The notes: generated by a model not told the origin, from the sequence alone. Numbered from the stretch's first letter, positions 1-9,083 are shown. The stretch: 64,000 nucleotides of DNA from Chlorobiaceae bacterium (GCA_013334865.1 JAAXWS010000010.1:1-64000), one strand, 5' to 3'. Translations and numbers: made by a program.

Positions 1-62
1 CGAATGAGCTGGTCGAGCAGTTCACCCTGAAGGTCGGGAATCTTCTCTTTCTTTTTGGCCAT
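1..62 (-). CDS. N-terminus of a probable IS256-type transposase (cut by window edge)
   Basis: Only the first 20 codons are visible, starting with MAKKKEKIPDLQGELLDQLI, behind a good ribosome-binding site (AAGGAG, about 7 bases upstream). A lysine-rich start followed by a short LLDQLI-like helix is what IS256/Mutator transposases often begin with, and the upstream sequence contains a CGTTTACACA-type stretch like those seen in terminal repeats of that family. This rests on family memory, and too little is visible to be sure; it could be another small basic protein. Confidence 0.4.
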   Translation of the reverse strand, partial: MAKKKEKIPDLQGELLDQLI

Positions 63-128
63 AGTTGTTCTCCTTTTTCAACATGATAGGAAACTATGAC
101 CGTTTACACACTTTAGCTTACAGACTCA
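1..128 (-). mobile_element. Possible end of an IS256-like insertion sequence
   Basis: The transposase-like start at 62 is preceded (about 80-125) by a stretch with GACCGTTTACACACTT that could be the outer terminal inverted repeat. The partner repeat and the body of the element lie outside the window, so the element boundary and any target duplication cannot be checked here. Confidence 0.3.
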
Positions 129-155
129 TGTGAAGAGCTGTTCCCTGTTGCTTTT

Positions 156-189
156 GATGTCCCTGCAGTCCCTGCTGTCCTTGAAGTCC
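156..189. repeat. Degenerate 9-10 bp tandem repeat (GTCCCTG type)
   Basis: Four loose copies of a unit like TGTCCCTGC lie just beyond the 3' end of purH. A closely related array recurs at 5151-5185 between nfo and ftsX, so this is a dispersed intergenic repeat family and not chance. No function is known to me. Confidence 0.7.
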
Positions 190-201
190 TTTTCTTCCCG
201 C

Positions 202-1776
202 TTAATGTTTAAAATGCCGCATCCCCGTGAACACCATCGCCAGGTTGTTCGCGTCGGCCGCCTCGATCACCTCGTTGTCGCGGATCGAGCCGCCGGGCTG
301 GATGACGGCGGTAACACCGGCTTCGGCGGCGGCGAGCAGGCCGTCGGCGAACGGGAAGAAGGCGTCGGAGGCCACCACGGAGCCCTTCAGGTCGAGATTG
401 ACCTCGGAGGCCTTCCAGCGGGCGATCTTCGACGAGTCGACACGCGACATCTGGCCGGCGCCGACACCGAAGGTGCGGCGATCCTTCACGTAAAGGATGG
501 TGTTGCTCTTGATGTGCTTGGCGATCTTCCAGGCGAACATGAGGTCTTCGAGCTCCTTTTCGGTCGGCTGGCGCTTCGTGACGGTCTTCAGTTCCTCCCT
601 CGAAACTATCTTGCTGTCACGCTCCTGCACCAGCATGCCGAACGGGGTCGACTTGTACTCCCATCCGCCTTTCGGCAGGGCTCGCTTCTGGATAAGCAGC
701 CTGCGGTCCTTCTTCTTCATGAGCAGGTCGAGCACCCCCTCCTCGTACGCCGGGGCAATGAGGATTTCGGTGAAGATCTCGTTCACGGCAACAGCCGTCT
801 CCATGTCGAGAGGGCGGTTGAAGGCGATGATGCCGCCGAAGGGGGCCTGGGTGTCGGTGGCGAAAGCGCTGTGCCATGCCTCGAGGAGGGTCGAAGCCTG
901 GGCGACGCCGCAGGGGTTGGTGTGCTTGACGATGACCACGGACGGCTCCTCGCCCCGGAACTCCTCGATGATGCCGGTCGCGGCGGCGGTATCGAGCATG
1001 TTGTTGTAGGAGAGCTCCTTGCCGTGCAGTTTCTCGAAGTACTCGCCGAAGGAACGGGCCCCGGTGCCGTCGTTCATCCTGTAGAAGCCGGCGTTCTGGT
1101 GCGGGTTCTCGCCGTAGCGCATGTCGAGTTCCTTCTCGAGCTTCACGGTCATGGCGACCGAAGCGTCCCTGGCGGTGCCTGCGGCGCAAGCCATGTAGGC
1201 AGCGATGGCCGTGTCGTATTTCGAGGTCAGGGCGAATACCTTGGCGGCGAGCGTCAGGCGGGTGGCCCTGGTGGTGGCTCCGCCGTTCGACCTCATCTCG
1301 GCAAGCACGGTCGCGTAATCGGCCGCATCGGTGATCACGGTCACGGACTCGTTGTTCTTTGCGGCGCTGCGCAGCATGGAGGGGCCGCCGATGTCAATGT
1401 TCTCGATGGCGTCTTCGAAGGTCACGTCGGGCTTGGCGACCGTAGCTTCGAACGGGTAGAGGTTGACCGCGACGAGGTCGATGAACTCGATGCCGTTGTC
1501 CTTCGCAGCCTTCTGGTGCTCCGGATTCTCGCGGACGGCGAGCAGGCCGCCGTGGATCTTCGGATGCAGCGTCTTGACCCTGCCGTCCATGATTTCCGGG
1601 AAGCCGGTGATCGTGGAGATCGAGGCGGCGTCGATACCTGCGTCCACGAGGGATTTCAGGGTACCGCCGGTCGAGAAGATCTGGACGCCCATGGAGGCGA
1701 GTTCACGGCAGAAATCGACGATGCCGGTTTTGTCGGAAACGGAAACGAGAGCCCGCTTGATGACAGGATCAGACAT
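202..1776 (-). CDS. purH: Bifunctional AICAR transformylase/IMP cyclohydrolase PurH
   Basis: Catalyses the last two steps of IMP synthesis: formyl transfer from 10-formyl-THF to AICAR, then ring closure. It is a cytoplasmic protein of 524 residues, the usual family length. The start at [19 protein letters not shown] gives the canonical N-terminal cyclohydrolase domain, with FSTGGT and GGRVKTLHP-like segments, followed by the transformylase domain containing the conserved [11 protein letters not shown] stretch. A longer reading to 1830 adds residues absent from the family. The gene is divergent from purN, leaving 190 bp for promoters of two steps of the same pathway. Confidence 0.97.
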   Translation of the reverse strand: MSDPVIKRALVSVSDKTGIVDFCRELASMGVQIFSTGGTLKSLVDAGIDAASISTITGFPEIMDGRVKTLHPKIHGGLLAVRENPEHQKAAKDNGIEFIDLVAVNLYPFEATVAKPDVTFEDAIENIDIGGPSMLRSAAKNNESVTVITDAADYATVLAEMRSNGGATTRATRLTLAAKVFALTSKYDTAIAAYMACAAGTARDASVAMTVKLEKELDMRYGENPHQNAGFYRMNDGTGARSFGEYFEKLHGKELSYNNMLDTAAATGIIEEFRGEEPSVVIVKHTNPCGVAQASTLLEAWHSAFATDTQAPFGGIIAFNRPLDMETAVAVNEIFTEILIAPAYEEGVLDLLMKKKDRRLLIQKRALPKGGWEYKSTPFGMLVQERDSKIVSREELKTVTKRQPTEKELEDLMFAWKIAKHIKSNTILYVKDRRTFGVGAGQMSRVDSSKIARWKASEVNLDLKGSVVASDAFFPFADGLLAAAEAGVTAVIQPGGSIRDNEVIEAADANNLAMVFTGMRHFKH

Positions 1777-1966
1777 GTGAGGAGTATTTATTGGAATTGT
1801 GTGGCCGTACGTAATGGCTGAATTTAACAAAAAAACCGATTTTTCGAGCCGCTTTCCTGCGGGCCGAATCCATGCCGATCGCCCGGGGACACGCGCAACC
1901 TTTTGAAATGATGGCGCTTCGGGTGCATATTAGCTTAACATCCCTTTAACCATTGCATGTACCTGA

Positions 1967-2566
1967 ATGGCTGACAACAAAAAACGGCTGGCAGTGTTCT
2001 GCTCGGGAGCGGGCTCCAATTTCAGGGCCCTCTTCCGTGCGGTAAAGGAGCGGAACCTTCCGGCGGAGTTCGTGCTCTGCCTGTCGAACCGTTCGCAGTG
2101 CGGGGCGTTCGACTTCGCGCGGGAACAGGGCATGGAGACCCTGCACCTGTCCGAGAAGCAGTTCGAAACCTACGAAGCTTTCTCGTCAGCCATGGTGGCG
2201 GCGCTGCGGGAGCGCAGCATCGACATCGTCCTGCTGGCCGGCTACATGCGCAAGGTGCCGGATGCGGTGGTCGCCGCATTCCCTGACCGGATCATGAACA
2301 TCCACCCTGCCCTCCTGCCGAAGTTCGGCGGCGAGGGGATGTACGGCATCCATGTGCATACGGCGGTGATCGCCGCCGGCGAACCGGAGAGCGGCGCCAC
2401 GGTGCACCTGGTGAACGAGGAGTACGACAAGGGCAGGATCGTCCTGCAGCGCAGGGTGCCGGTGCTCCCTTCAGACACGCCGGAGGTGCTGGCGGCACGG
2501 GTACTCGAATGCGAGCATGCGCTCTATCCGGACGCCCTCGAAAAACTGCTCGGCGACAAGGCATGA
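1967..2566 (+). CDS. purN: Phosphoribosylglycinamide formyltransferase PurN
   Basis: Transfers the formyl group of 10-formyl-THF to glycinamide ribonucleotide (third step of purine synthesis). The 199-residue protein starts MADNKKRLAVFCSGAGSNF, with the phosphate-binding SGAGSNF loop. The catalytic segment NIHPALLPKFGG holds the Asn and His of the active site, followed by GATVHLVNEEYDKG, where the family has the catalytic Asp (GxTVHxVdxxxDxG). It is the first gene of a forward operon and overlaps queE by 4 bp (ATGA), indicating translational coupling. Confidence 0.96.
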   Translation: MADNKKRLAVFCSGAGSNFRALFRAVKERNLPAEFVLCLSNRSQCGAFDFAREQGMETLHLSEKQFETYEAFSSAMVAALRERSIDIVLLAGYMRKVPDAVVAAFPDRIMNIHPALLPKFGGEGMYGIHVHTAVIAAGEPESGATVHLVNEEYDKGRIVLQRRVPVLPSDTPEVLAARVLECEHALYPDALEKLLGDKA

Positions 2567-3225
2567 AGGCCGAACCTGAAATCCTCGTCAGCGAGATCTT
2601 CTACTCCATCCAGGGAGAATCGACCTATGCGGGGTGGCCCTGCGCCTTCATCAGGCTCGCCGGATGCGGACACGGGTGCCGGCACTGCGACACGGCCTAT
2701 GCTGAAGAGGGCGGCGTGCCCATGAGCGTCAGCGAAGCCGTCGAAAGGGCGATCTCCTTCGGCGCACCGTGCATCGAGGTGACCGGCGGCGAACCGCTGC
2801 TCCAGGCGGGAGCCTACCCGCTGCTGGAGGATCTTTGCGAGGAGTGTCCCGACGTGCTGCTCGAAACCGGGGGATTCCTGCCTGTCGACCAGGTCGATCC
2901 CCGCGTCCGCATCATCCTCGATATCAAGCCGCCTTCGTCCGGGGTCTCCGGTGAGAACTGCCTCTCGAACCTGGAGCTCGCGCTCGAGTCGCCCAGGCGT
3001 TTCGAATTCAAGTTCGTTCTCGCCTCGCGGGAGGATTACCTGTGGGCGAAGGAGTTCATTTTCAGGCAACAGATCGCCGGCAGCTGCACGATCCTCTTCG
3101 GTGCGGTGTTCGGCGAGCTCGACCTGGAGCAGCTGGCGGCATGGATCCTCGAGGACCGCCTCCCGGTGAGGATGCAGCTGCAGCTGCACAAGCACATCTG
3201 GCAACCCGATACGAGGGGGGTGTGA
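2563..3225 (+). CDS. queE: 7-carboxy-7-deazaguanine synthase QueE
   Basis: A radical-SAM enzyme that converts 6-carboxytetrahydropterin to 7-carboxy-7-deazaguanine in queuosine synthesis. It has 220 residues. FYSIQGES near the N-terminus is the family substrate loop, and CGHGCRHCDT carries the CxxxCxxC cluster with the CDT signature. VTGGEPL is the SAM-binding GGE segment. The start at 2563 overlaps the purN stop, and the longer open frame from 2509 lies inside purN. It is followed at once by a glycosyltransferase. The other queuosine genes (queC, queD, queF) are not in this window. Confidence 0.92.
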   Translation: MKAEPEILVSEIFYSIQGESTYAGWPCAFIRLAGCGHGCRHCDTAYAEEGGVPMSVSEAVERAISFGAPCIEVTGGEPLLQAGAYPLLEDLCEECPDVLLETGGFLPVDQVDPRVRIILDIKPPSSGVSGENCLSNLELALESPRRFEFKFVLASREDYLWAKEFIFRQQIAGSCTILFGAVFGELDLEQLAAWILEDRLPVRMQLQLHKHIWQPDTRGV

Positions 3226-3226
3226 C

Positions 3227-4213
3227 ATGACCGCAATCTCCGTCATCGTGCCGCTCTACAACGAGCTGGAATCCCTGCCCGAGCTGACGCGGCGTCTGTT
3301 CGAGGCGCTCGACGACCGGAAGTTCACGGAAAGCCTCGGCGAAGGGACCGGATTCGAGATCATCATGGTGGACGACGGCTCCACCGACGGCTCCGCCGCC
3401 CTCATCCGGAAGATGATTGCCGAAAGGCCTGAGATCCGCATGATCTCCTTCAGGAGGAACTACGGCAAGACCGCCGCGCTGTCGGCAGGATTCAGGGCTG
3501 CATCCGGGGAGGTCGTCATCACGATCGACGCCGACCTGCAGGACGACCCGGGCGAGTTCAAGGCCATGGTGTCCAAGCTCCAGGAAGGATACGACATGGT
3601 GAGCGGCTGGAAGCAGGAGCGCAAGGACCCGCTCTCCAAGACTCTCCCTTCGAAACTCTTCAACTGGACAACTCGCATCTTCAGCGGCATCCCGCTGCAC
3701 GACTTCAACTGCGGCCTGAAAGCCTACCGGAGGGAGCTGGTGGCCTCGCTCGACCTGCGCGGCGAAATGCACCGCTACATCCCGGTGCTTGCGCAATGGA
3801 ACGGCTACCGGGTCGCCGAGATCCCGGTCAGGCACCATCCGCGCAAGTTCGGAAAGAGCAAATTCGGCACGGCGCGGTTCTTCACCGGCCTGTTCGACTT
3901 CCTGTCGGTGATGTTCATCACCCGCTACCTGCGCAGCCCCATGCACTTCTTCGGCATGGCGGGTCTCGGCAGCTTCTCGGCCGGCCTCTGCATCAGCCTC
4001 TGGGTGACGGCCGACAAGCTGATGAACCACCGGCCGGTGAGCAACCGGCCGATCCTGTTCCTCGGCATCCTGCTGATCATCCTCGGAGTGCAGCTCTTCT
4101 CGACCGGCCTGCTCGGCGAGATGCTCTCGAGCCGGCCATCCCGGTCGGCCTCCTATACCGTGCGTGAAACGGCAAACCTCGGAGAGGAGATCATCCGGAA
4201 TCTCAAAGCATGA
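3227..4213 (+). CDS. GT2 family glycosyltransferase, polyprenyl-phosphate sugar synthase type
   Basis: A 328-residue family-2 glycosyltransferase of the DPM1/GtrB/ArnC kind, which transfers a sugar from a nucleotide donor to undecaprenyl phosphate at the inner membrane. SVIVPLYNE opens the Rossmann-like fold, MVDDGSTDGS binds the nucleotide and DADLQDDP is the metal-binding DXD region. HHPRKFGKSKFG is the conserved C-terminal loop. Two hydrophobic segments follow (about residues 240-265 and 280-305), as in GtrB. It begins one base after queE in a tight operon. Donor sugar and final glycan are unknown. Confidence 0.9.
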   Translation: MTAISVIVPLYNELESLPELTRRLFEALDDRKFTESLGEGTGFEIIMVDDGSTDGSAALIRKMIAERPEIRMISFRRNYGKTAALSAGFRAASGEVVITIDADLQDDPGEFKAMVSKLQEGYDMVSGWKQERKDPLSKTLPSKLFNWTTRIFSGIPLHDFNCGLKAYRRELVASLDLRGEMHRYIPVLAQWNGYRVAEIPVRHHPRKFGKSKFGTARFFTGLFDFLSVMFITRYLRSPMHFFGMAGLGSFSAGLCISLWVTADKLMNHRPVSNRPILFLGILLIILGVQLFSTGLLGEMLSSRPSRSASYTVRETANLGEEIIRNLKA

Positions 4214-4266
4214 ATCCGCGGTCATGAGCCTCAACCACTTCCTTTAAACATAACCCTTCGCCAGCC

Positions 4267-5112
4267 ATGAAACGCGTCGGCGCACATGTCAGTATCGCAG
4301 GCGGCGTCGAGAACGCCCCGCTCAATGCCCGGGCCATCGGCGCGAAGGCGTTCGCGATGTTCACCCGGAACCAGCGCCAGTGGCATTCGGCCGCACTGAC
4401 TCCGGGATCGGTCGATGCCTTCCGGAACAACTGCGCCGAAGCGGGATTCCTGCCGCAGCACATCCTGCCGCACGACAGCTACCTGATCAACCTGGGCCAT
4501 CCCGAACCGGACAAGCTGGACAAATCCCGCCAGGCCTTCATCACCGAGATGCAGCGCACCGAAGAGCTTGGCCTGGTCATGCTGAACTTCCACCCGGGCA
4601 GCCACCTGAAGCTCGTCAGCGAGGACGAATCGCTGCGGCTCATCGCCGCTTCGGTCAACCTGGCGCTCGAAGCCACCCGCTCCGTGACCGCAGTCATCGA
4701 GAACACCGCCGGGCAGGGCAGCAACCTCGGGTTCCGCTTCGAGCAGATCTCGAGGATCATCGAGTTTGTCGAGGACAGCTCGAGGGTGGGCGTCTGCCTC
4801 GACACCTGCCACCTCTTCGCCAGCGGTTACGACATCCGCACGCCGGAGGCCTTCGAGGACATGCTCGGGGAGTTCGACCGGGTGGTCGGGCTGCGCTACC
4901 TGAGGGGGATGCACCTGAACGACGCCAAGCAGAAGCTCGGCAGCAGGATCGACCGGCACGAATGCCTCGGCAAGGGGATGATCGGCGCCGACGCCTTCGC
5001 CCACATCATGCAGCACCCGGCCCTGGAAGAGATGCCCCTGATACTCGAGACCCCGAACTCGGACGGATGGGCCGAAGAGATCAGGATGCTGTACGGGTTT
5101 GGGGGAGAGTAA
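4267..5112 (+). CDS. nfo: Deoxyribonuclease IV (AP endonuclease)
   Basis: Zinc-dependent AP endonuclease of base-excision repair, 281 residues, full length. It starts [17 protein letters not shown], the hallmark N-terminus with the first His ligand. Later segments carry the other metal ligands: [46 protein letters not shown] and ILETPN. It lies 53 bp after the glycosyltransferase and is probably the last gene of the purN operon. Confidence 0.96.
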   Translation: MKRVGAHVSIAGGVENAPLNARAIGAKAFAMFTRNQRQWHSAALTPGSVDAFRNNCAEAGFLPQHILPHDSYLINLGHPEPDKLDKSRQAFITEMQRTEELGLVMLNFHPGSHLKLVSEDESLRLIAASVNLALEATRSVTAVIENTAGQGSNLGFRFEQISRIIEFVEDSSRVGVCLDTCHLFASGYDIRTPEAFEDMLGEFDRVVGLRYLRGMHLNDAKQKLGSRIDRHECLGKGMIGADAFAHIMQHPALEEMPLILETPNSDGWAEEIRMLYGFGGE

Positions 5113-5150
5113 AGGAAGAGAAAAGGACAACCGTGTGAAAACAGGAAACA

Positions 5151-5185
5151 TTGCTGTCCCTGATGTCCTTGCTGTCCCTTAATCC
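5151..5185. repeat. Second copy of the GTCCCTG-type tandem repeat
   Basis: Units TTGCTGTCCCTGATG / TCCTTGCTGTCCCTT repeat the pattern seen at 156-189. It sits between the converging ends of nfo and ftsX and overlaps the last codons of ftsX. Confidence 0.7.
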
Positions 5186-6051
5186 TTCCTCAAAAACCTC
5201 CCCACCGACAGCATGCTCCCGAAAACTCCCAGCAGCAGGCCGAGCGCGACCAGGCCGGGGTAGACGACAAGCGCCGAGGGGTGGAGGATCTGGTAGATCG
5301 CCGGTTCGTAGCGCAACAGCGCCTGCTCGAAGATCAGGTAGACGCCGAGCGCGGCGAAGCCGCCGGAAACCAGCCCCTGCACCGCACCCTCGATGAGGAA
5401 AGGAGCGCTGATGAACCAGCGCGTGGCGCCGACGAGCCGCATGGTCTTGATCTTGTCGCGGCGCGCGTACATGGCGAGCCTGACGGTGTAGGCATTCATG
5501 ACCACTGTCGCGATAGCGATGATACCGCCAATGCCGGCAGTAAGGAGGGTGAAGAGGCGGGCGTTCCGCTCGATGGCCGAGAGGTACTCCCGGTTGTACC
5601 TGACGTCGAGCCCGTAATCCAGCGCGCCGGCCCTGCTTCGGATGCGGTCGATGCTGCCGGCGTCGGCATACCTTGGCAGGATGGAGAGGCGCGCCGAACG
5701 GGGCAGCGGATTCGAGCCGAGGATCCTGACGACATCCTCCCCGAATTCGGACGAAAACCTCGCAGCCGCAGCCTCCTTGGAGACGTAGGCGGCCTTGCCG
5801 ACGCCGGGGATGCGCCCCATCTGCTCCGTCAGGGCCGTAGCCTGCGCTTCGCTGGTGGCGTCGCTGAAGAACACCTCCATCTCGACGCGTGAACGCACCT
5901 CCTGGATCAGGTCGTAGAAGCTGAGGGAAACTGAACCGAACAGGCCGAGCAGCACCAGGGAGAAAAACCCGATGGCAATGGTGACGGCTGCGGGCATCTT
6001 TGCCCTTCCGATGCCGGAAAATCCCTCCTTGACACTGTAGATCAGATCCAT
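5179..6051 (-). CDS. ftsX: Cell division protein FtsX
   Basis: Membrane half of the FtsEX ABC-like complex that links septum formation to peptidoglycan hydrolase control. The 290 residues have the family layout: a helix at about 25-45, a large extracytoplasmic domain (about 50-165) and three C-terminal helices in a MacB-like permease. The segment ATVVMNAYTVRLAMYARRDK followed by TMRLVGATRWFI is the classic FtsX signature. ftsE is not adjacent here. The C-terminal codons run into a tandem repeat. Confidence 0.93.
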   Translation of the reverse strand: MDLIYSVKEGFSGIGRAKMPAAVTIAIGFFSLVLLGLFGSVSLSFYDLIQEVRSRVEMEVFFSDATSEAQATALTEQMGRIPGVGKAAYVSKEAAAARFSSEFGEDVVRILGSNPLPRSARLSILPRYADAGSIDRIRSRAGALDYGLDVRYNREYLSAIERNARLFTLLTAGIGGIIAIATVVMNAYTVRLAMYARRDKIKTMRLVGATRWFISAPFLIEGAVQGLVSGGFAALGVYLIFEQALLRYEPAIYQILHPSALVVYPGLVALGLLLGVFGSMLSVGRFLRKD

Positions 6052-6148
6052 AACGAATGGTTGGTAGCGTGAAACGACGACTTATGAAAGAATCAAAAAA
6101 AGCTGTTGCAAATCAAAGTTTTTTTTCGGATAATTAGACCATCGATTC

Positions 6149-6221
6149 GGGGCTATAGCTCAGTTGGTAGAGCATTTGCATGGCATGCAAAGGGTCAGGA
6201 GTTCGAATCTCCTTAGCTCCA
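6149..6221 (+). tRNA. tRNA-Ala (anticodon GGC)
   Basis: A complete 73-nt cloverleaf: acceptor GGGGCTA pairs with TAGCTCC, D arm GCTC/GAGC, anticodon arm TTTGC/GCAAA around loop ATGGCAT (anticodon GGC, reads GCC/GCU), and T arm AGGAG-TTCGAAT-CTCCT. The discriminator is A. The 3' CCA is not encoded (ACAG follows), so it would be added enzymatically. Confidence 0.97.
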
Positions 6222-6223
6222 CA

Positions 6224-6258
6224 GAAAAAAAGCGCGGCAGGTTCCGCGCTTTTTTTTG
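6224..6258. terminator. Bidirectional terminator after tRNA-Ala
   Basis: AGCGCGG (6231-6237) pairs with CCGCGCT (6244-6250), flanked by A-run on the left and T8 on the right. It can stop the tRNA transcript on + and the membrane-protein transcript (6278-6802) on -. Confidence 0.9.
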
Positions 6259-6277
6259 TTTCTGCCGATTCCATTCC

Positions 6278-6802
6278 TCAGCGGCCGGATCCCCTGACGG
6301 CCCTCGCAACCATGAAGACGATCCCCACCAGCATCGAAGCCGCCAGGCCAGCGGCGATATTGAGCGCCGCGGCAAGCAGCACCGATTTGGCGGGAAGCTC
6401 GACGACGCTCCCGCTCAGGGGAACGGCCACCGAGTGCATGACGGCCGTCAGCACGGTGAAGAGGAAACTGGTGGCGATGCTCCCGGCAAAGGAGACGAAG
6501 TAGCGCTCCCGCACGCCCCTCGCCACAGCCTGGTGACGCTCGATCTGTTTCAGGGATCCCGGATCGATGAGGTTCTTGACCAACATCGACGCAAGGGCAA
6601 CCACCAGCAGCACCGGCACATACACCAGATAGACCGCCATCCCCTCGCCCGACCCCGGATCGAAGGTGCCCTGCCCGAGCAGCCGAACGGAAAACTTCAG
6701 CATCAGCGTGGAGGTCATGAAAAACACGGTTCCCCATAAGAGGGTGACGCCGATCCATATCCAGACGGATGGAGCGACGGGTTTTTTCGGAAGTTCTGTC
6801 AT
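6278..6802 (-). CDS. Four-helix integral membrane protein of unknown function
   Basis: A 174-residue protein with four clear hydrophobic helices: WIWIGVTLLWGTVFFMTS, VYLVYVPVLLVVALASMLV, a segment around SFAGSIATSFLFTVLTAVM and the C-terminal LAASMLVGIVFMVA. I do not recognise the family. The ATG at 6802 is preferred over an in-frame TTG three codons upstream. It stands alone between the tRNA terminator and the divergent purF leader. Confidence 0.75.
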   Translation of the reverse strand: MTELPKKPVAPSVWIWIGVTLLWGTVFFMTSTLMLKFSVRLLGQGTFDPGSGEGMAVYLVYVPVLLVVALASMLVKNLIDPGSLKQIERHQAVARGVRERYFVSFAGSIATSFLFTVLTAVMHSVAVPLSGSVVELPAKSVLLAAALNIAAGLAASMLVGIVFMVARAVRGSGR

Positions 6803-6905
6803 AAAAGTCAAGGGGGTTGAACGTTGTCGTGAAGTGAACGGTTATTGCTTAAAGAACCGCGGTCAGGCGTATTCAATTCCACAGGCAGGGCAATCTCTTG
6901 AATTA

Positions 6906-6971
6906 CCGTGAGTTCGGGAATCTCCTCCCCGCGCGGGGCCGCCTACGAAACTCACGATCCGGCTTTTTTTT
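6906..6971 (+). promoter_or_regulatory. Hairpin with T-run in the purF leader (possible attenuator or small-RNA end)
   Basis: CGTGAGTT (6907-6914) pairs with AACTCACG (6949-6956), enclosing a second hairpin CCCC-GCGC-GGGG (6927-6938). T8 starts at 6964, seven bases after the stem, which is further than in a standard terminator. It ends about 80 bp before the purF start. It could be an attenuator, the end of a small RNA, or a structure of no consequence. Confidence 0.35.
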
Positions 6972-7049
6972 GAAATTCCACTTGATATATTGAAGCCATT
7001 TGCCAATTTTAGTGGCGAAAGATTTCACCCAATCTTAAGTTTTACCCTT

Positions 7050-8543
7050 ATGTGCGGAGTTTTCGGCGTATTCAATTCAAAAACTCCCGCCGAAGATACC
7101 TTCTATGGCCTGTACTCCCTGCAGCACAGGGGACAGGAAGCGGCAGGCATCGTCGTCGCCGAATACAACAAGGCCAAGAAGAAAACCCTCTTCAAGCAGC
7201 ACAAGGGCCCGGGACTGGTGTCGGAAGTCTTCAGGGACGAACAGGTGTTCGAGAACCTGACCGGTTATGCCGCCATAGGCCACAACCGCTACTCGACCAC
7301 CGGCTCCTCCAAATCCAGCAACAACATCCAGCCCTTCTCCCTCACCTACCGCTCCGGAAGCCTCGCCATCGCCCACAACGGCAACCTCACCAACTCGAGG
7401 CACCTCCGTCGTGAGCTGACCGAACAGGGCGTCATCTTCCAGGCTTCGTCCGACACCGAGATCATTCCGCACCTTGCGGCACGGAGCAAGGAGAAGGAGC
7501 CGCTGCACCAGATCTACGACGCGCTGAGGCAGGTCGAAGGGGCTTACTCCATGATCATCCTGGCCAACAACCAGATGATCGCCGCCAGGGACCCGTTCGG
7601 CGTCCGGCCGCTTGCCCTGGGCAGGAAACTGGACCCGTCGACCGGCGAGCTCGCCTACGTGGTGGCCAGCGAAACCTGCGCCTTCGACATCATCAAGGCC
7701 GAATATATCCGTGACATCGCCCCTGGCGAGATCCTGCTGATCGACCACCTGGCCGTCGCAAACGAAAAGCCGGTCTCGATTTTCCTTCCGCCGACCGAAC
7801 GCAAGGCGCGATGCATCTTCGAGTACGTCTATTTCGCCCGGCCTGACAGCTTCATCTTCGAGAACTCGGTGGACAAGGTCCGCCGGAACCTCGGCAAGAA
7901 CCTCGCCAGGGAGTCCAGGGTCGAAGAGGCCTCGGAGGCAAAGGAGCTGGCTGTGGTCAGCGTGCCCGACTCATCGAACACCGCCGCCCTCGGCTTCGTC
8001 AGGGAGCGCAACAAGCTGGGCAAGCCCGGCCGTTTCGAACACGGCCTGATCCGCAACCATTACGTCGGCAGGACCTTCATCCAGCCAGGCATCCACAGCA
8101 GGGAGATCAAGGTACGGTCGAAGTACAACGTCGTCAGGGGAGTCCTTCAGGACAGGCCCATGATCCTGGTCGACGACTCGATCGTGCGCGGCACAACCGC
8201 GAAAATGCTCATCAAGCTGGTCCGCGAAGCCGATCCCACGGAGATCCACCTGCACATCAGCTCCCCGCCGATCACCAACCCGTGCTTCTACGGCATGGAC
8301 TTCCCGACCAAGCGCCAGCTGCTGACCCACATGTTCGGCGAATCGGACAGCTCGCCGGAGGAGCTCGAAAAGATCAGGGAGTATATCGGCGTCGACTCGC
8401 TCACCTACCTCTCCATGCAGGGGCTGCTGAACAGCGTACCCCAGTTCGAGGGCGAGGCGTGCAGCTACTGCACGGCCTGCTTCAGCGGCGACTACCCTAT
8501 CCCGATCACCGACGTGACCACCGACAAGGAAGAGAACGACTGA
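7050..8543 (+). CDS. purF: Amidophosphoribosyltransferase PurF
   Basis: Commits PRPP to purine synthesis by making phosphoribosylamine with glutamine-derived ammonia. The chosen start, MCGVFGVFNSK, leaves the catalytic Cys at position 2 for exposure by Met removal. The 497-residue chain has the class II glutaminase domain (HRGQEAAG, HNRYSTTGSS, HNGNLTN) and then the PRPP-binding segment MILVDDSIVRGTT. The C-terminal EACSYCTACFSGDYP is like the cysteine-containing end of the Fe-S (Bacillus-type) enzymes. The longer frame from 6990 would bury the nucleophile and is rejected. Confidence 0.97.
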   Translation: MCGVFGVFNSKTPAEDTFYGLYSLQHRGQEAAGIVVAEYNKAKKKTLFKQHKGPGLVSEVFRDEQVFENLTGYAAIGHNRYSTTGSSKSSNNIQPFSLTYRSGSLAIAHNGNLTNSRHLRRELTEQGVIFQASSDTEIIPHLAARSKEKEPLHQIYDALRQVEGAYSMIILANNQMIAARDPFGVRPLALGRKLDPSTGELAYVVASETCAFDIIKAEYIRDIAPGEILLIDHLAVANEKPVSIFLPPTERKARCIFEYVYFARPDSFIFENSVDKVRRNLGKNLARESRVEEASEAKELAVVSVPDSSNTAALGFVRERNKLGKPGRFEHGLIRNHYVGRTFIQPGIHSREIKVRSKYNVVRGVLQDRPMILVDDSIVRGTTAKMLIKLVREADPTEIHLHISSPPITNPCFYGMDFPTKRQLLTHMFGESDSSPEELEKIREYIGVDSLTYLSMQGLLNSVPQFEGEACSYCTACFSGDYPIPITDVTTDKEEND

Positions 8544-8587
8544 AAATTCGAGGACGATCGGGACATCCTGGACGGTATGTCCCGAAA

Positions 8588-8618
8588 CAGAAAAGGAGCC
8601 CGACGGGCTCCTTTTCTG
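8588..8618. terminator. Bidirectional terminator between purF and the DksA-like gene
   Basis: CAGAAAAGGAGCCCG and CGGGCTCCTTTTCTG form a perfect 15-bp inverted repeat with a one-base centre; the A4/T4 ends serve as U-tract in either direction for the converging genes. Confidence 0.9.
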
Positions 8619-8648
8619 CGTTATGTCCGGGCGCCAAAGGCCGGGATA

Positions 8649-9083
8649 TCACTTCTTGGCCTGCTTGAACTCGATCCTCACGGAGGTGTGGGGCACGGCT
8701 TCCAGGCGCTTCTTCGGAATCGGCTTGCCCGACTTGGTGCAGATGCCGTAGGTCTTGTTCCTGATGCGATCCATGGCCTGGTCGATATAGTGCAGGTAGC
8801 GCTCGTCACGCGCGATGAACATGAAACGCTGCTCGCGGTCCATGGTCTCGGTGCCGTGGTCGGCCATGTGCATCGAGTAGTTCGAGTTGATGGAGTCCTC
8901 GACGCTCTCCTCGGAGAGGGACGAGCGGAGGATATCCAGGTCGCGAAGCACCTCTTCACGCCGCTTCAGCAGGATCTGCCGGAAATGCTCGAGCTCTTCG
9001 TCGGTCAGGTAGGTCTTGATCAGTTTCGTCTCTTCCTGAACTTCTTCCGCTTTCTTCGGAGCGCTGCTGGTTTTCTTCGACAT
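8649..9083 (-). CDS. DksA/TraR-family regulator with a degenerate zinc finger
   Basis: A 144-residue protein with a charged N-terminal tail, a long coiled-coil segment (about 35-95) and a C-terminal DksA/TraR region. In DksA the coiled coil enters the RNA polymerase secondary channel. The coiled-coil tip shows DxxD-like acidic residues (ADHGTETMDREQRF region). The C-terminal motif reads YGICTKSGKPIPKKRLEAVP with HTS downstream, so only one of four zinc cysteines remains. Such reduced-cysteine DksA relatives exist, so it is probably functional. The start at MSKKTSS is chosen over an in-frame codon 12 residues upstream. Confidence 0.85.
   Translation of the reverse strand: MSKKTSSAPKKAEEVQEETKLIKTYLTDEELEHFRQILLKRREEVLRDLDILRSSLSEESVEDSINSNYSMHMADHGTETMDREQRFMFIARDERYLHYIDQAMDRIRNKTYGICTKSGKPIPKKRLEAVPHTSVRIEFKQAKK

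Noticed and set aside
130-1821. A 563-codon open frame on + across purH
   Set aside because: Antisense shadow of a fully recognised enzyme.
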